The notes under the pieces: generated by a model
Seen by the model: the letters and a program-made list of their open reading frames with translations, nothing else
Told to the model about the DNA's origin: nothing
The model's database searches: none
Program-made: the position numbers and the translations under genes
Assembly (NCBI GenBank): GCA_002716625.1
Contig: PBAS01000046.1
Span: 1 to 51,702, forward strand
Length of the DNA stretch: 51,702 bases
Source: Phycisphaeraceae bacterium
GTDB taxonomy: Bacteria; Planctomycetota; Phycisphaerae; Phycisphaerales; Phycisphaeraceae
Direction: 5' to 3'
Shown: one piece after another, positions 17,511 to 27,325 of the stretch
How the letters are laid out: each line of letters starts with the position of its first letter
Numbering within the stretch: the first letter of the stretch is position 1

Positions 17511-17634
17511 CTATGGCAGCTATCCGTTAATTAACAATTCCCAGTTGATCACTAACTATTTGAGTGACCAACCCATGGCCACATACACCCCAAGCAGAAA
17601 TACCAACTACCACGAATGCAGACGGAAAAGCTAT

Positions 17635-18423
17635 TTATTTAGCGCCCACCGCCACATGAGCACGTTCCACCATGGCCACGGTACCATCAAACAACAAACG
17701 TGCTGCAGCGCTATAGCCGAAGACCGAAAAGCCAAGCGGAGCAAGCTGCCCAAGCACCTCCGTGGAACCGATATGGCTGGCTGCAATTTTGCCGTGTTCC
17801 TTACAGCTGCGACCTACCCTGTTCATGATTTCAAGGATCCGTGGATGGGTTGCCTGCCCCGGAATACCAAGGTTCATGCTGAGATCACCCGGGCCGATGT
17901 ACAACATGTCGACACCCTCAGTAGCCGCAATCTGATCCACGATTTCCGCCGCTTCGACAGTCTCAATCTGCACCGCGGTAATCAGGGTTTCATTGGCTTC
18001 TTTGCAGAATGCGTTCCAATCCGCAGGAGGTGAAAAGTTAGTGCCCGGACGGAGAAAATGCACACCACGCTTACCCAAAGGCGTATACTTGCTCAACTCT
18101 ACTGCCCGATGTACATCCTCCATCGTATGCACCTGTGGCACCAAAATACCACTGGCACCGGCGTCAAGAACCCGCAAATACATTGCTGGATCACCAAGTG
18201 GAAGACGTACCAAGGCAGCAATGTCCGCCTTACAGCTGGCATCGATCAACAGGCGAATCTGCTCAGTCGAATAAGCCCCATGCTCGCCGTCAATGGTCAC
18301 AAAGTCCAACCCGGCATTGGCCACGAGTTGTACGGATCCCGGCGCTGACAATTCAGCGATAAACGTTCCCAGAATCAATGCGTCATCAGCAACGCGATTG
18401 CGAAGTTTTCTAGCTTGCTGCAT
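17635..18423 (-). CDS. HpcH/HpaI family aldolase (class II, 2-oxo acid type)
   Basis: 262 aa, typical length. The TIM barrel shows FVTIDGEHGAYS (Glu/His of the active centre), AALVRLPLGDP with the substrate-binding Arg, GASGILVPQVHTMEDV, and ITAVQIETVEAAE with the metal-binding Glu, followed by DMLYIGPGDLSMNLG with the metal-binding Asp. Known relatives (4-hydroxy-2-oxoheptanedioate aldolase, 2-keto-3-deoxy-sugar aldolases) split or make 4-hydroxy-2-oxo acids to pyruvate plus an aldehyde in the cytoplasm. The natural substrate is not determinable here. AGGT lies about 7 nt upstream of the ATG at 18423. Confidence 0.9.
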   Translation of the reverse strand: MQQARKLRNRVADDALILGTFIAELSAPGSVQLVANAGLDFVTIDGEHGAYSTEQIRLLIDASCKADIAALVRLPLGDPAMYLRVLDAGASGILVPQVHTMEDVHRAVELSKYTPLGKRGVHFLRPGTNFSPPADWNAFCKEANETLITAVQIETVEAAEIVDQIAATEGVDMLYIGPGDLSMNLGIPGQATHPRILEIMNRVGRSCKEHGKIAASHIGSTEVLGQLAPLGFSVFGYSAAARLLFDGTVAMVERAHVAVGAK

Positions 18424-18611
18424 CTGTCATACCTTTATTTTTATTGAAATATTTTCATATCCTACCCAACAATGTACGATCGCACATCCCACACGCCACC
18501 TTCGGGAAATACACCTTGTAAACAATCTACATTCGACATACATGACAGCATTGCAGTTGTTACTCGGCCATTTATTTATGAACTGATATTCTGGACCGCC
18601 GTACGTAATTG

Positions 18612-19724
18612 TCAGGAAAATCGGTCCAGTTGAAATCGTGTAATTGGATATGGCGTTGATCCATCGATGGCGAGTTGTGCCAGGATCAGGCCGACCAGTG
18701 TCGAGAATTTGAAACCGTGCCCCGAGAATCCAGCACCCACAAAAACGTTTGGGTGATTGGGGTGGGGACCAAGGAGAAAATCCTGATCTGGCGTCTGGGT
18801 ATACATGCAGGTTGATGCCTCGAGGAAATGAAAGGAGTTCTCCGGCATAAGACCCGTCAGCCAGTTCCTTAATGATTCGCCTCTGGCATGCTCGATTGTG
18901 CGATTGATACGATCAGGGTGTGTCCTTTCACCTGGCGAATCATCCGCGACCTTGATGCCAGGACCGTGCATGGGAAACCCATAGAAGTGAGTGTCATAGT
19001 CGGCATAGACGGGCAAAACCGCCGGTCGCAGCAATTCTGGACTGGCCGGCCTGAAATAGAACTTCTGCTGACGTGTCACGGTTAGGGGAAGACAAAGCCG
19101 CTGCATGACGTCGCCGGTCCACGAACCTGTGGCGATGACGAGGCGAGCAGCACGGAACTCACCAGCCGTTGTTCGCACAGTGCTCCCACCGGGGCCAAAT
19201 TCGATACTTTCAACACAGACTTGCTGATGCACGGCGGCGCCGAGCCTTCGCGCTTGGGAAAGGTGTGCCATTACACAACGTGAAGCATCGAGGAATCCGG
19301 CCCGCGGGGTCAAGCACGCCACCCCCGATTCCGGGATCCGTAATGCGGGAAATCGCACCGCGACTTGTTCCTGGGTCAGCAGTTCGAATTCGGCGGTGCT
19401 GCGCCGAATGGCAGCCAGGTTCCTTTCAATCCATGGGTTGTCGACTCCGCCATACGCCAGAAATCCACACAAATGAACCAGCGGATCACCTGATGCTGCC
19501 TGCAGTTCCTGCCATAAGGGTAGCGCCGCTTCGGCCAGTTCGGTGTAGAGTGGATCATGATAGAAAACACGGAATGCCCGGGAGTGTCCGTGCGAACTAC
19601 CAAGCCCGTGACCTATTTCGTACTGCTCGATACCCACAACGCTTTGCCCCATCCGTGCCAGGTGGTACAGCGTTGCGCTTCCCATGGCACCAAGGCCAAG
19701 AACGAGGCAGTCGACGTCGTTCAT
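18612..19724 (-). CDS. Monomeric sarcosine oxidase / N-methyl amino acid oxidase family
   Basis: About 370 aa from the ATG at 19724 (GAGGT eight nucleotides upstream); a TTG at 19760 is the less likely start. The N-terminal FAD-binding motif is VLGLGAMGSATLYHLARMG, followed by SSHGHSRAFRVFY, characteristic of the MSOX/MTOX group. Cys at about residue 306 in STCMYTQTPD aligns with the cysteine that binds FAD covalently, and GAGFSGHGFKFSTLVG closes the flavin site. The expected reaction is oxidative demethylation of sarcosine or another N-methyl amino acid to glycine (or the amino acid), formaldehyde and H2O2. It lies in the minus block with an AstE-type deacylase upstream. Confidence 0.88.
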   Translation of the reverse strand: MNDVDCLVLGLGAMGSATLYHLARMGQSVVGIEQYEIGHGLGSSHGHSRAFRVFYHDPLYTELAEAALPLWQELQAASGDPLVHLCGFLAYGGVDNPWIERNLAAIRRSTAEFELLTQEQVAVRFPALRIPESGVACLTPRAGFLDASRCVMAHLSQARRLGAAVHQQVCVESIEFGPGGSTVRTTAGEFRAARLVIATGSWTGDVMQRLCLPLTVTRQQKFYFRPASPELLRPAVLPVYADYDTHFYGFPMHGPGIKVADDSPGERTHPDRINRTIEHARGESLRNWLTGLMPENSFHFLEASTCMYTQTPDQDFLLGPHPNHPNVFVGAGFSGHGFKFSTLVGLILAQLAIDGSTPYPITRFQLDRFS

Positions 19725-19880
19725 GCTGATTGACCTCGCAGGTCTGGAAGGTTGTGTCAAGTTTTACTTCCGAAGTGCCTGCTGCAGTCACTCAGAAGTT
19801 ACGTTCACGACATTTTCGCCAGATCGTCGTATGCCTATCGCCATCGTCATTCTTTGACCGCCAGTTGGCGGAGGTATTCC

Positions 19881-20891
19881 TCAAGATATTGGAACTTCCA
19901 GAACAAATACAAGACAGTCTCCTGCGAAGACTCTCGGCTGTGTCCTGAGGAAAAGTACACGTCCTGCATGATCACTCGGGACATCCGCCAGCACGGTTCC
20001 ATCCGGGTGACGAATCTGGCCAAGAGACTGCCCTTTTACTACGGAATCCCAAACTTCCACAGCAGGCACAAACAGCCCGGATGTCGGACTCGGATAGTCG
20101 ACCTGTAAATGACCCGATCCAACAGTACCCGTCTCAAAACAGAATTGCGGTGGCGCTGTGGGGAAGTCACCCGGCACCATATCCAAATACGCGAGAAGAT
20201 TTCGTAGCCCCTGTTGGGCATGCGCCCGATCAATCGGTCGACAACGACCTTCACCCGGCATCTCGACATAGATCGCCGGTACTCCTCGTTCTCTTGCTGC
20301 GGACAGTGATCGCCCCGGAAGCCCACCAGTCCCCCAGACAAGATCAAATCCCCAGGCGATGGCAGCCGCCCGTTGCACCGCATTTGATTGAGAATCCACG
20401 ATCTGATAGCCGGCAAACCGCTTGATCCGGTAGCCATTTCCGCCAGCGTGGAGATCCGCATAGAAATCCGCTTGGCCGACAATGTATGTCGAAAAAGCGT
20501 GTGCGATCCGCTCACTGACCGTACCCGCGGGGCTACCGGGAAAGATCCTCGCTAGATTTTGATGATCCCAGCCGCCCTCCCGAGTGGCTGCCGTAAACGC
20601 AGGAGTATTGAGAATCGGGATTGCCACAAAGGTTCCCTTGAGTAACTGAGGATCCAGTTCGTCAAACACATCCTGAATTGCAACAGGGCCTTCATATTCA
20701 TCGCCGTGAACTCCGCCGGTTGTCAAAAAGGTCTTACCGGCACACTTGCCACGCAAAATCAAGGTCGAGAAGACGAGTGGCTGCCCGTCTGGCAGGCAAT
20801 CGACGACCAATTCAAGCCGTGTTTTGGTTCCCGGAGAGATGTCCTCAAAACGGAATTTTGAAACTGGTATCTGCTCACGGGTTGGATTCAT
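19881..20891 (-). CDS. AstE/aspartoacylase family zinc deacylase
   Basis: About 336 aa from the ATG at 20891, five nucleotides after AAGGTGG. Zinc-site motifs are clear: TTGGVHGDEYEGP (His and Glu ligands) and YADLHAGG (third His), with AIPILNTPAF and the substrate-Arg region NLARIFPG between. The C-terminal domain (GLFVPAVEVWDSVVKGQSLG) resembles a biotinyl-lipoyl-like beta module seen in this family, which includes succinylglutamate desuccinylase, aspartoacylase and the ectoine-catabolic N-acetyl-diaminobutyrate deacetylase DoeB. It removes an acyl group from an amino acid. It sits 156 nt upstream of the sarcosine oxidase gene, suggesting release of a free amino acid from an N-acyl substrate. 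Confidence 0.85.
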   Translation of the reverse strand: MNPTREQIPVSKFRFEDISPGTKTRLELVVDCLPDGQPLVFSTLILRGKCAGKTFLTTGGVHGDEYEGPVAIQDVFDELDPQLLKGTFVAIPILNTPAFTAATREGGWDHQNLARIFPGSPAGTVSERIAHAFSTYIVGQADFYADLHAGGNGYRIKRFAGYQIVDSQSNAVQRAAAIAWGFDLVWGTGGLPGRSLSAARERGVPAIYVEMPGEGRCRPIDRAHAQQGLRNLLAYLDMVPGDFPTAPPQFCFETGTVGSGHLQVDYPSPTSGLFVPAVEVWDSVVKGQSLGQIRHPDGTVLADVPSDHAGRVLFLRTQPRVFAGDCLVFVLEVPIS

Positions 20892-21183
20892 GAAAGCCAC
20901 CTTCAGAAATGTCCAGCACGAGGAATATGACTGCCGATCAAATATGTAACGAGGTTATCAGAATCCTGTTTGAAAACCAGTGTTTTGTCCTTGTCAAAGC
21001 TGAGTGATCGGACTTGGCTTGGTACACGCCCGCTTTGCCTCGATAAACAAATCGTATTATCAGTACGATGCCACGCATCAGCGTCCAGAAATGAATACTG
21101 ACAGACCGGTGGGCGTTTCCAACCAAGAACCCGCTCATACTACACATCGTGATGAAGTGATGGCAGGGCGATACCACAAATAC

Positions 21184-22092
21184 TCAGAACCAAAATGGAT
21201 TGGTCCAAGCCTTACGCCCCCGCTTGTCGGCCAAGGTAACCCGGGCATACCCGCCGCGCACATGGCTGATATCCAACTCCGCCTTGGTAATCTCACGGTC
21301 CGCGTTTAGAACCCCCGCCTTCGAGCCCCGCCCAGTCACTACCACAGAGCGAACCGGTGTCGTGCGAATTGATAGCTTCTTACTCCGCCAATTCACCTTC
21401 ATGCCCAGGATCTCTGGTCCTTGGCTCGAGTAGAAGTGACCTGCGTGCAAAGCTGCCAACAGTGGTTCGGGCGCCAGCGTCCGGGATCGCACGACAACCC
21501 AGTTTTGACAATGGTCAGGTCGCACCGGGCTAAAGTGCGCATCATCAGTAGCAATCGCATGGTAATGGTGACCTTGACTAATTAAACGATCAAGGTAACC
21601 GATGCTATTACCCTTACCGTTGTAGGCATTACAGGTTGAATTAAAAACCTCAATGGCCTTGGCACCACGCAACGACAAGACATCTCGGTCAGCCAGGTCG
21701 TACCATGCTGGATGAGCTGCCGCCACATAAGCGCCCGCTTTAACTGCACGGCTGGCCAAATGCGGACCGGTCTCACGTCTACCAGTTGGCGTGAAATCTG
21801 CCGGGAGCCCAACGGCCAGGATGTGCCACGGGTCGCCCAGACTTGTTTTCGGAGCATGCAACTCGGCACCTAGGATTGTCGTGAAACCATCTTTGCGATA
21901 GGGGCGGGTGTCAGTAATTGGAAACCCATGTTTCTCTTGAAAGTGATCGGTGAGGCTTATAAAACTGTAGCCACGACGTCGATAGACGCTGCAGACCTCG
22001 GCCGGTGTCTTGCTCCCATCCGATGCGGTCGAATGTGTGTGCAGGTTCCCACGGAACCAATGTCCTGGTTTATCAAATGGCAATGATTTCAT
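21184..22092 (-). CDS. PHP-domain (CehA/McbA-type) metallohydrolase
   Basis: 302 aa. PHP metal motifs occur in order: GNLHTHSTASDG, FISLTDH, GAELHA, AAHPAWYD and IATDDAHF. The C-terminal ~70 residues form a beta-rich extension (KLSIRTTPVRSVVVTG, GYARVTLADKRGRKAW) typical of CehA/McbA-like PHP proteins. No signal peptide. The family hydrolyses phosphoester or carbamate-like bonds with two or three metals. It lies 11 nt after the stop of the glycosidase-like gene at 22104, with AGGTG upstream of the ATG, so both are one transcription unit. The specific substrate is unknown. Confidence 0.85.
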   Translation of the reverse strand: MKSLPFDKPGHWFRGNLHTHSTASDGSKTPAEVCSVYRRRGYSFISLTDHFQEKHGFPITDTRPYRKDGFTTILGAELHAPKTSLGDPWHILAVGLPADFTPTGRRETGPHLASRAVKAGAYVAAAHPAWYDLADRDVLSLRGAKAIEVFNSTCNAYNGKGNSIGYLDRLISQGHHYHAIATDDAHFSPVRPDHCQNWVVVRSRTLAPEPLLAALHAGHFYSSQGPEILGMKVNWRSKKLSIRTTPVRSVVVTGRGSKAGVLNADREITKAELDISHVRGGYARVTLADKRGRKAWTNPFWF

Positions 22093-22103
22093 TTCAAAAT
22101 CAC

Positions 22104-24227
22104 CTATTCAAACATAAAAGCAAATACCTTCAGATAATCTTCCGGCTTGAACCTGGCGGTCATTTCAACGATGCCATCACCTTCATCTAACGCTGTCACA
22201 GGTTTATCCGATACAAGTTCACGAACCTGCCGGCAAACCTTTCCATTTGGCAAATTGGCTTGAATCTGAAACTCGAAGGGTTCCTGAAAATACGACGGCA
22301 CTGCAGCCAAGTATATCCCGTCGCCAACCAAGGGCAAAAACTCCATGGTCGGCATCCAGCGAGGGTCCAAAGGACGTACATCCTGCATGGGAACCCGTGG
22401 CGGGAAGTTAAGTGCTTTGACTGGACAGTGCTGACCAGCAAATGACAGAATCAGTTGGTTTAACACCCGAGACGTGAAGTTCAGGACCTGAGCACTTGTC
22501 TGGGCTTTAACAAACATTCGAATGGGAATACCCGAGAGGAAAATGGCTGTGCCCTGACCATACGACCTAATGGTCAGTGCCGGACAGCCTGCAACGGATT
22601 CCGGGGCATCTGGACCAGATACGAAATGGGCCAGAACTTGGGTATCCGTAAGTGCGCCAATCTTTGCGACTGGATCTAACCCCAGCACCGGACATCGGCT
22701 GCCCCCCCAACTTGGCATGGCCGTAATTTCATCGGGCCAAGGCAGATCAGAAAACGCAAAGTGATCTATAGTTGATTCGTACTCACCTGAGGCCGTCAGC
22801 ATTTCACAAGAACTGATTCCGAATACCCGCGAAAGGAATGTATTGTCTGATGGCATTCCCGATTCGTTACGAGTCGCGGTCGCACCTGCGGCAATAAGAA
22901 CACCACCGCCATGAACGTAGGCTTGTAATGCCGCCCGCTGGTCTGCTGACATGCATGTCACATTGGGCAAAATAACAACCGGATATTCACCCAATCGTGA
23001 TGAAGTGATCTCTGCAGAAGGTAAATAGGCATAAGGCAAGCCCTGGTGGCGGGCAACCTCACTGAAACGCAGCATCCGACTGATTCTCCAGCTGTTGATA
23101 CCAGTGCCTACCACATCCGGATCAAAAGCCTGAGTTTCCAGGCTATCAATAATTGCAACAAGATTGATGGGTTTAGCCCTGGAAAAGTAAGGGTCAAGAC
23201 GGAATGCCTCCTCGTAGCCACCCTGCATTTGGCCGGCACGTTGGAGAAGATAGGTGTACGCCGTGATATGATCGACACCTAATGCAGGTGGAAGGACTGA
23301 TGCCCACCAGCCATCACGTTTGTCCAATGGACGCGTAAAGGTTGGATGTGAAAATCCTTGGGCGCATATCTCACCAACCTTGTCGTCCGCTGCGGTATAG
23401 CCACTAATAAACCGTGAGCACTCGGAGAGATACACCTCGATAGGCTTGAATTGCCCGGCACCCACACTTGGCAGATGAAAGGTGTAATAGGGATCAGTAT
23501 TAACCCCGTCAATCCTGTCGATCATGCCGCTAAAATCGACTCCTGAGATCCATGGATTGACATCCCAACAGGCTCGAGGACTGGATAGCCATACGGCCAG
23601 TACTCTGTGATCCTTGTTCAATGCTTCTTTCATCTGGCCATGAACTTCATTCCAACGTTCAAACCGCCATTTCACAAAGTTATTCTTCTCCTGCTGATCC
23701 TTAAAGGGGTGAAGAGGAATGGAACCGCCAAAGCGTTGCTTCCAATCCTCTCGGCAAACATGGCAGTAACACCCCACCGCCCCCTCGTTGGCCCCGAAAG
23801 TAGCCTCATCATTAACCCAGCATTCTGTCAGGTTGGGGATGCGGCCAAGGAACTCAAGAAAGTCAAAGTAACGCTTCTGAAATTCGACATTAAAAGGACA
23901 ACCCATCTTAATGGGTACCGCATCTTGATCATCTACATCAGCATCCGTACTCATCACCATCCGTTGCTCTGGATGCGTTACCAGATGAGCCTGCTGATAT
24001 TTCATGAAACCCGTAAAAACCATAAACCCCAAGTCGTGATCACAAGCCGTTTTGGCCAATCCGAGCAAAACTTCTTCATCTCCAATCTGCCCGGACACCG
24101 CGATTTCGCTGTAGCCTTTCTTGGCAACTTCTGGAACCAATTCATTCAATGTGTGAGGCCGATTGGAATATTCCTGCATAAATGCAATTCGACGAATGGC
24201 TCGGATGGGTTCACTGGATATTTTCAA
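22104..24227 (-). CDS. Glycoside-hydrolase-like TIM barrel protein with GATase-like domain
   Basis: 707 aa from a TTG at 24227 with AAGGA upstream; an ATG at 24179 is the alternative. Residues ~10-360 look like a TIM barrel (LGFMVFTGFMKYQ, LTECWVNDEATFG, FERWNEVHGQMKEAL, ITAYTYLLQRAGQMQGGYEEA). ECWVNDEA supplies an acid at the place of a barrel catalytic residue. Residues ~400-560 (YPVVILPNVTCMSADQRAAL, YVHGGGVLIAAG) match the class I glutamine-amidotransferase-like domain used for trimerisation in GH42-type beta-galactosidases. A small beta domain ends it. No signal peptide. Putative glycosidase; substrate unknown. It starts the minus-strand block. Confidence 0.68.
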   Translation of the reverse strand: MKISSEPIRAIRRIAFMQEYSNRPHTLNELVPEVAKKGYSEIAVSGQIGDEEVLLGLAKTACDHDLGFMVFTGFMKYQQAHLVTHPEQRMVMSTDADVDDQDAVPIKMGCPFNVEFQKRYFDFLEFLGRIPNLTECWVNDEATFGANEGAVGCYCHVCREDWKQRFGGSIPLHPFKDQQEKNNFVKWRFERWNEVHGQMKEALNKDHRVLAVWLSSPRACWDVNPWISGVDFSGMIDRIDGVNTDPYYTFHLPSVGAGQFKPIEVYLSECSRFISGYTAADDKVGEICAQGFSHPTFTRPLDKRDGWWASVLPPALGVDHITAYTYLLQRAGQMQGGYEEAFRLDPYFSRAKPINLVAIIDSLETQAFDPDVVGTGINSWRISRMLRFSEVARHQGLPYAYLPSAEITSSRLGEYPVVILPNVTCMSADQRAALQAYVHGGGVLIAAGATATRNESGMPSDNTFLSRVFGISSCEMLTASGEYESTIDHFAFSDLPWPDEITAMPSWGGSRCPVLGLDPVAKIGALTDTQVLAHFVSGPDAPESVAGCPALTIRSYGQGTAIFLSGIPIRMFVKAQTSAQVLNFTSRVLNQLILSFAGQHCPVKALNFPPRVPMQDVRPLDPRWMPTMEFLPLVGDGIYLAAVPSYFQEPFEFQIQANLPNGKVCRQVRELVSDKPVTALDEGDGIVEMTARFKPEDYLKVFAFMFE

Positions 24228-24376
24228 GGTGATTTCGTCCTTAATTCAAAATATCAATTTTCTTTATCAATATATGCAGGTTGTGGTGAAGATGATTATT
24301 GTATACAGATTGCCATACTATTTACTTGGCACCCACATTCAACTATTCAACAAGACCGTACCGCTGGAGTACCAAT

Positions 24377-25546
24377 ATGAATCATACTGCTGATGCCGTG
24401 GTCATTGGGGGTGGCATTATGGGTGCCAGTGTAGCTCACTTTCTGGCAAAAAAGGGCGCCGGGAAAGTGACCCTAGTTGAAAAACGTTCACTGGCCGCAG
24501 TGAGTACGGGGCATTCCGCTGCAGTTGTACGCACATTCTATTCCAACCCATTAACGATCACGCTTGCCCGGCGGTCACTCGACATGTTTGAAAATGACCG
24601 GGACATGCTTGGCGGCGATTGTGGCTTCAAACGAATTGGCTACATGTGTGTGTTTAATGATCACAGTGCCGCACCTAGCCGGCATGTTCTTGGGCTTGAA
24701 AAAGCCCAAGGGGTTGACGCAAGGGAGATTTCACCAAGTGAAATCCAGGATCTTGTCCCTCCAGTCCACGTGGGCGACCTGGTTGGAGCCATTTACGAAC
24801 CACACTCCGGCTACGTAGACCCCACCAAGACCACGCAGGTCCTTTGCCATAGCGCCAAAGAATATGGCCTTGATATCCATGAAGGAACCGGCGTCATCGG
24901 AATTAAAACCGAAGGTAATCGAGTTGCTGCAGTGAAGACATCGGAGGGAACAATTGCAACCCGCGTTGTCGTCAATGCCGCCGGACCATGGGGCCGCGCC
25001 ATGGGCCTTTCCGTCGGCCTCAATTATTCCCTTCGCTGGAGCCGTGAAAGCGACCTGGTACTCGACCGGTCTGAGAAAGTTGGAGACATACCACTTATTT
25101 CCGACCCGACTTCACGGACCTATATGCGGTCAAATGGGAAAAATGAAATCCTTGGTGGCCGAGGATTTCCCAAAGAGTTGGAGCCGATGGATATCGACAA
25201 CTACAACCCCATCTTGGATCCCAATACACGGCAACGCATCGAACAGGGTCTTTTCCAACGTATCCCGGCTTTGCGGCAAGGCAAATATATCCGCGGATGG
25301 GCATCAATTTACGCCATCACGGATGACTGGCACCCCGTTGTGGGTCCGGAACCCGGGCTCGACGGTTACTATGCTTTCTTTGGTGGCAGTGGACATGGTT
25401 TCAAACTGGGTCCACCCTTGGGTGAAGCACTGAGCGATATCATCCTGGGCCAAACACCCACCACAGACATCCGTGCGTTTCGTCCAAACCGTTTTGCTGA
25501 AGGAGAATTGTTCACCTCAACATGGGGTGGAGGCAACCGGGCATAA
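24377..25546 (+). CDS. FAD-dependent amine oxidoreductase (sarcosine oxidase beta-like, DAO family)
   Basis: About 389 aa. The ATG at 24377 has GGAGT seven nucleotides upstream and places the FAD motif VVIGGGIMGASVAHFLAKKG at the very start. Further blocks are STGHSAAVVRTFYSNP, GYVDPTKTTQVLC, VVNAAGPWGRAM and the closing FFGGSGHGFKLGPPLGEAL. Family members oxidise sarcosine, dimethylglycine, glycine or related secondary amines. The heterotetrameric partner subunits (alpha, gamma, delta) are missing, so a single-subunit or small complex form is likely. It heads the plus-strand cluster with hyuB, hyuB and hyuA, 51 nt upstream of the first hyuB, which suggests that it oxidises the product of those enzymes. 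Confidence 0.87.
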   Translation: MNHTADAVVIGGGIMGASVAHFLAKKGAGKVTLVEKRSLAAVSTGHSAAVVRTFYSNPLTITLARRSLDMFENDRDMLGGDCGFKRIGYMCVFNDHSAAPSRHVLGLEKAQGVDAREISPSEIQDLVPPVHVGDLVGAIYEPHSGYVDPTKTTQVLCHSAKEYGLDIHEGTGVIGIKTEGNRVAAVKTSEGTIATRVVVNAAGPWGRAMGLSVGLNYSLRWSRESDLVLDRSEKVGDIPLISDPTSRTYMRSNGKNEILGGRGFPKELEPMDIDNYNPILDPNTRQRIEQGLFQRIPALRQGKYIRGWASIYAITDDWHPVVGPEPGLDGYYAFFGGSGHGFKLGPPLGEALSDIILGQTPTTDIRAFRPNRFAEGELFTSTWGGGNRA

Positions 25547-25597
25547 CCCTCAAGTGGACACCCCGATACGCTCTTACGTCAGTCTCAAGAAAACTCA

Positions 25598-27325
25598 ATG
25601 AATCCAGTTGACCCAATTAAATTTGAAGTTATCCGCAATGCCCTGATAGCGGCGACAGAAGAAATGGCCATCGCACTGAGACGCAGCGCCTATTCAACCA
25701 ACATTAAAACCAGGTCGGACTTTTCCTGCGCCATTTTTGACCGGCACCTACGAACCGTTGCCCAGGCATTCACACAACCAGCGCACCTGGGATCACTTGT
25801 GCAACTGGTTCCAAAAGCCATCACTGTATACGGCAAGCAAAACATCCACCCTGGTGATGCCCTGCTCATCAATGATCCATACCAGGGAGGGGTACATCTC
25901 AACGACATTTCACTGATATCACCCGTGTACCTGAACGATGATATTTTTGGTTACGTTGCCAGTGTAGCCCATCACGTGGATGTCGGAGGCGGTGCCCCGG
26001 CAAGCGTGGGTGCCTTTCGTGAAGTCTACCAGGAGGGAATTATTATCCCGCCAATCAAATTGGTTAGCCGCGGAGAAATTGTCGATGATGTCTTCCGGCT
26101 TATACTGGGTCAGATCCGATCCAAGCGAGAGACGGCAGGTGATTTCCGCGCTCAGATCGCATCAAACAATACGGGGGCACGTCGGCTGGTGGACCTGGCA
26201 GAACGCATGGGAGCAGATGCAGTCGATTCATATACTTGCGAACTTGTCGACTATACCAACCGACGCACGCGGGCTGAAGTATCAAAACTACCCAAGGGGG
26301 TGTTCACGTCAAAGGGACAGGTTGATAATGACGGGTTCACCACGGACCCGGTTGGACTGCAGGCAACAATTACAATTGATAATGACGGCGTGCTCTTCGA
26401 TCTGAGCGGCTGTGATCCACAACGGCGTGCCCCCGTAAACTCCACCTACTCGCAGACGTTTGCCGCATGCGCCTACGTCTACAAGTGCCTGATGGATCCC
26501 GATGTACCGGTGAACAGCGGTTTTTACCAATCACTGCGCATAACGGCACCGGAAGGAACCGTCGTGAACTGTAGAACACCGGCACCAGTTGTGGGTGGCT
26601 GGGAGACAGCAATGCGGTTGATAGAGGTCATGTTTAATGCATTGGCAAAAGGGCTTCCTGATCGGATCCCTGCCGGTTGCAAGGGCACTATCTGCCACGC
26701 CGGTTTTGGAGGCCATGACCCAGTAAAGCAGGAATATTTTTGTTACCTTGAAACGGTCGCTGGCGGATACGGTGGCCGGGCATCAAGTGACGGTCCCGAT
26801 GCCATCCAACCTCATATGCAGAACACCGAGAATGCCCCCATTGAAGAAACTGAGATCAATTATCCCCTTCAGATCAAGTGTTATGAGTTGATTGAGGACT
26901 CCGAAGGCGCTGGCCGTTTCAGGGGGGGGCTTGGCTTGAGGCGAGATTACCTTTTCCCTCACACCGCGGTCTCCTTTACAGTTCTGGCGGACAGGGATCG
27001 CTGGGGACCCGGCGGCCTCTTTGGCGGACTGGCAGGCCGCAAAGCAAGTTATCTGCTTAAGTCACAAGGCAAGACCACTGACTTAGGCTCCAAGACAACC
27101 GTACAACTGCAACCCGGGGACATCATTAGTTTTCGTACTTGCGGCGGTGGTGGCCACGGACCACCAGTTGAACGCGATCCCCAACTGGTGCTGCGCGATG
27201 TGCAAGAGGGAAAGATCAGCGCCGAACGTGCACGCACCGAGTACAAGGTGGCAATTGAAACCCAGAACTGGTTTGTTCAGCAGGACGAAACCCATAAGCT
27301 GCGAATGGAACCCACTGGATCCTAA
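25598..27325 (+). CDS. hyuB: Hydantoinase/oxoprolinase B subunit, copy 1
   Basis: 575 aa, normal for HyuB. Family blocks are FEVIRNALIAATEEMAIALR, NDPYQGGVHLNDISLI, AHHVDVGGGAPAS, RSKRETAGDFRAQIA, APVNSTYSQTFAACAYVYKC, VVGGWETAMRL, NTENAPIEETEINYP and a Gly-rich end RTCGGGGHGPP. Together with HyuA, this subunit hydrolyses 5-oxoproline, N-methylhydantoin or similar cyclic amides with ATP, in the cytoplasm. Its stop codon abuts the start of the second hyuB. No strong ribosome site precedes its ATG. The substrate of this pair is not known. Confidence 0.93.
   Translation: MNPVDPIKFEVIRNALIAATEEMAIALRRSAYSTNIKTRSDFSCAIFDRHLRTVAQAFTQPAHLGSLVQLVPKAITVYGKQNIHPGDALLINDPYQGGVHLNDISLISPVYLNDDIFGYVASVAHHVDVGGGAPASVGAFREVYQEGIIIPPIKLVSRGEIVDDVFRLILGQIRSKRETAGDFRAQIASNNTGARRLVDLAERMGADAVDSYTCELVDYTNRRTRAEVSKLPKGVFTSKGQVDNDGFTTDPVGLQATITIDNDGVLFDLSGCDPQRRAPVNSTYSQTFAACAYVYKCLMDPDVPVNSGFYQSLRITAPEGTVVNCRTPAPVVGGWETAMRLIEVMFNALAKGLPDRIPAGCKGTICHAGFGGHDPVKQEYFCYLETVAGGYGGRASSDGPDAIQPHMQNTENAPIEETEINYPLQIKCYELIEDSEGAGRFRGGLGLRRDYLFPHTAVSFTVLADRDRWGPGGLFGGLAGRKASYLLKSQGKTTDLGSKTTVQLQPGDIISFRTCGGGGHGPPVERDPQLVLRDVQEGKISAERARTEYKVAIETQNWFVQQDETHKLRMEPTGS

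Noticed and set aside
23607-24380. 257-codon plus-strand ORF
   Set aside because: Antisense to the glycosidase-like gene at 22104, no family features.
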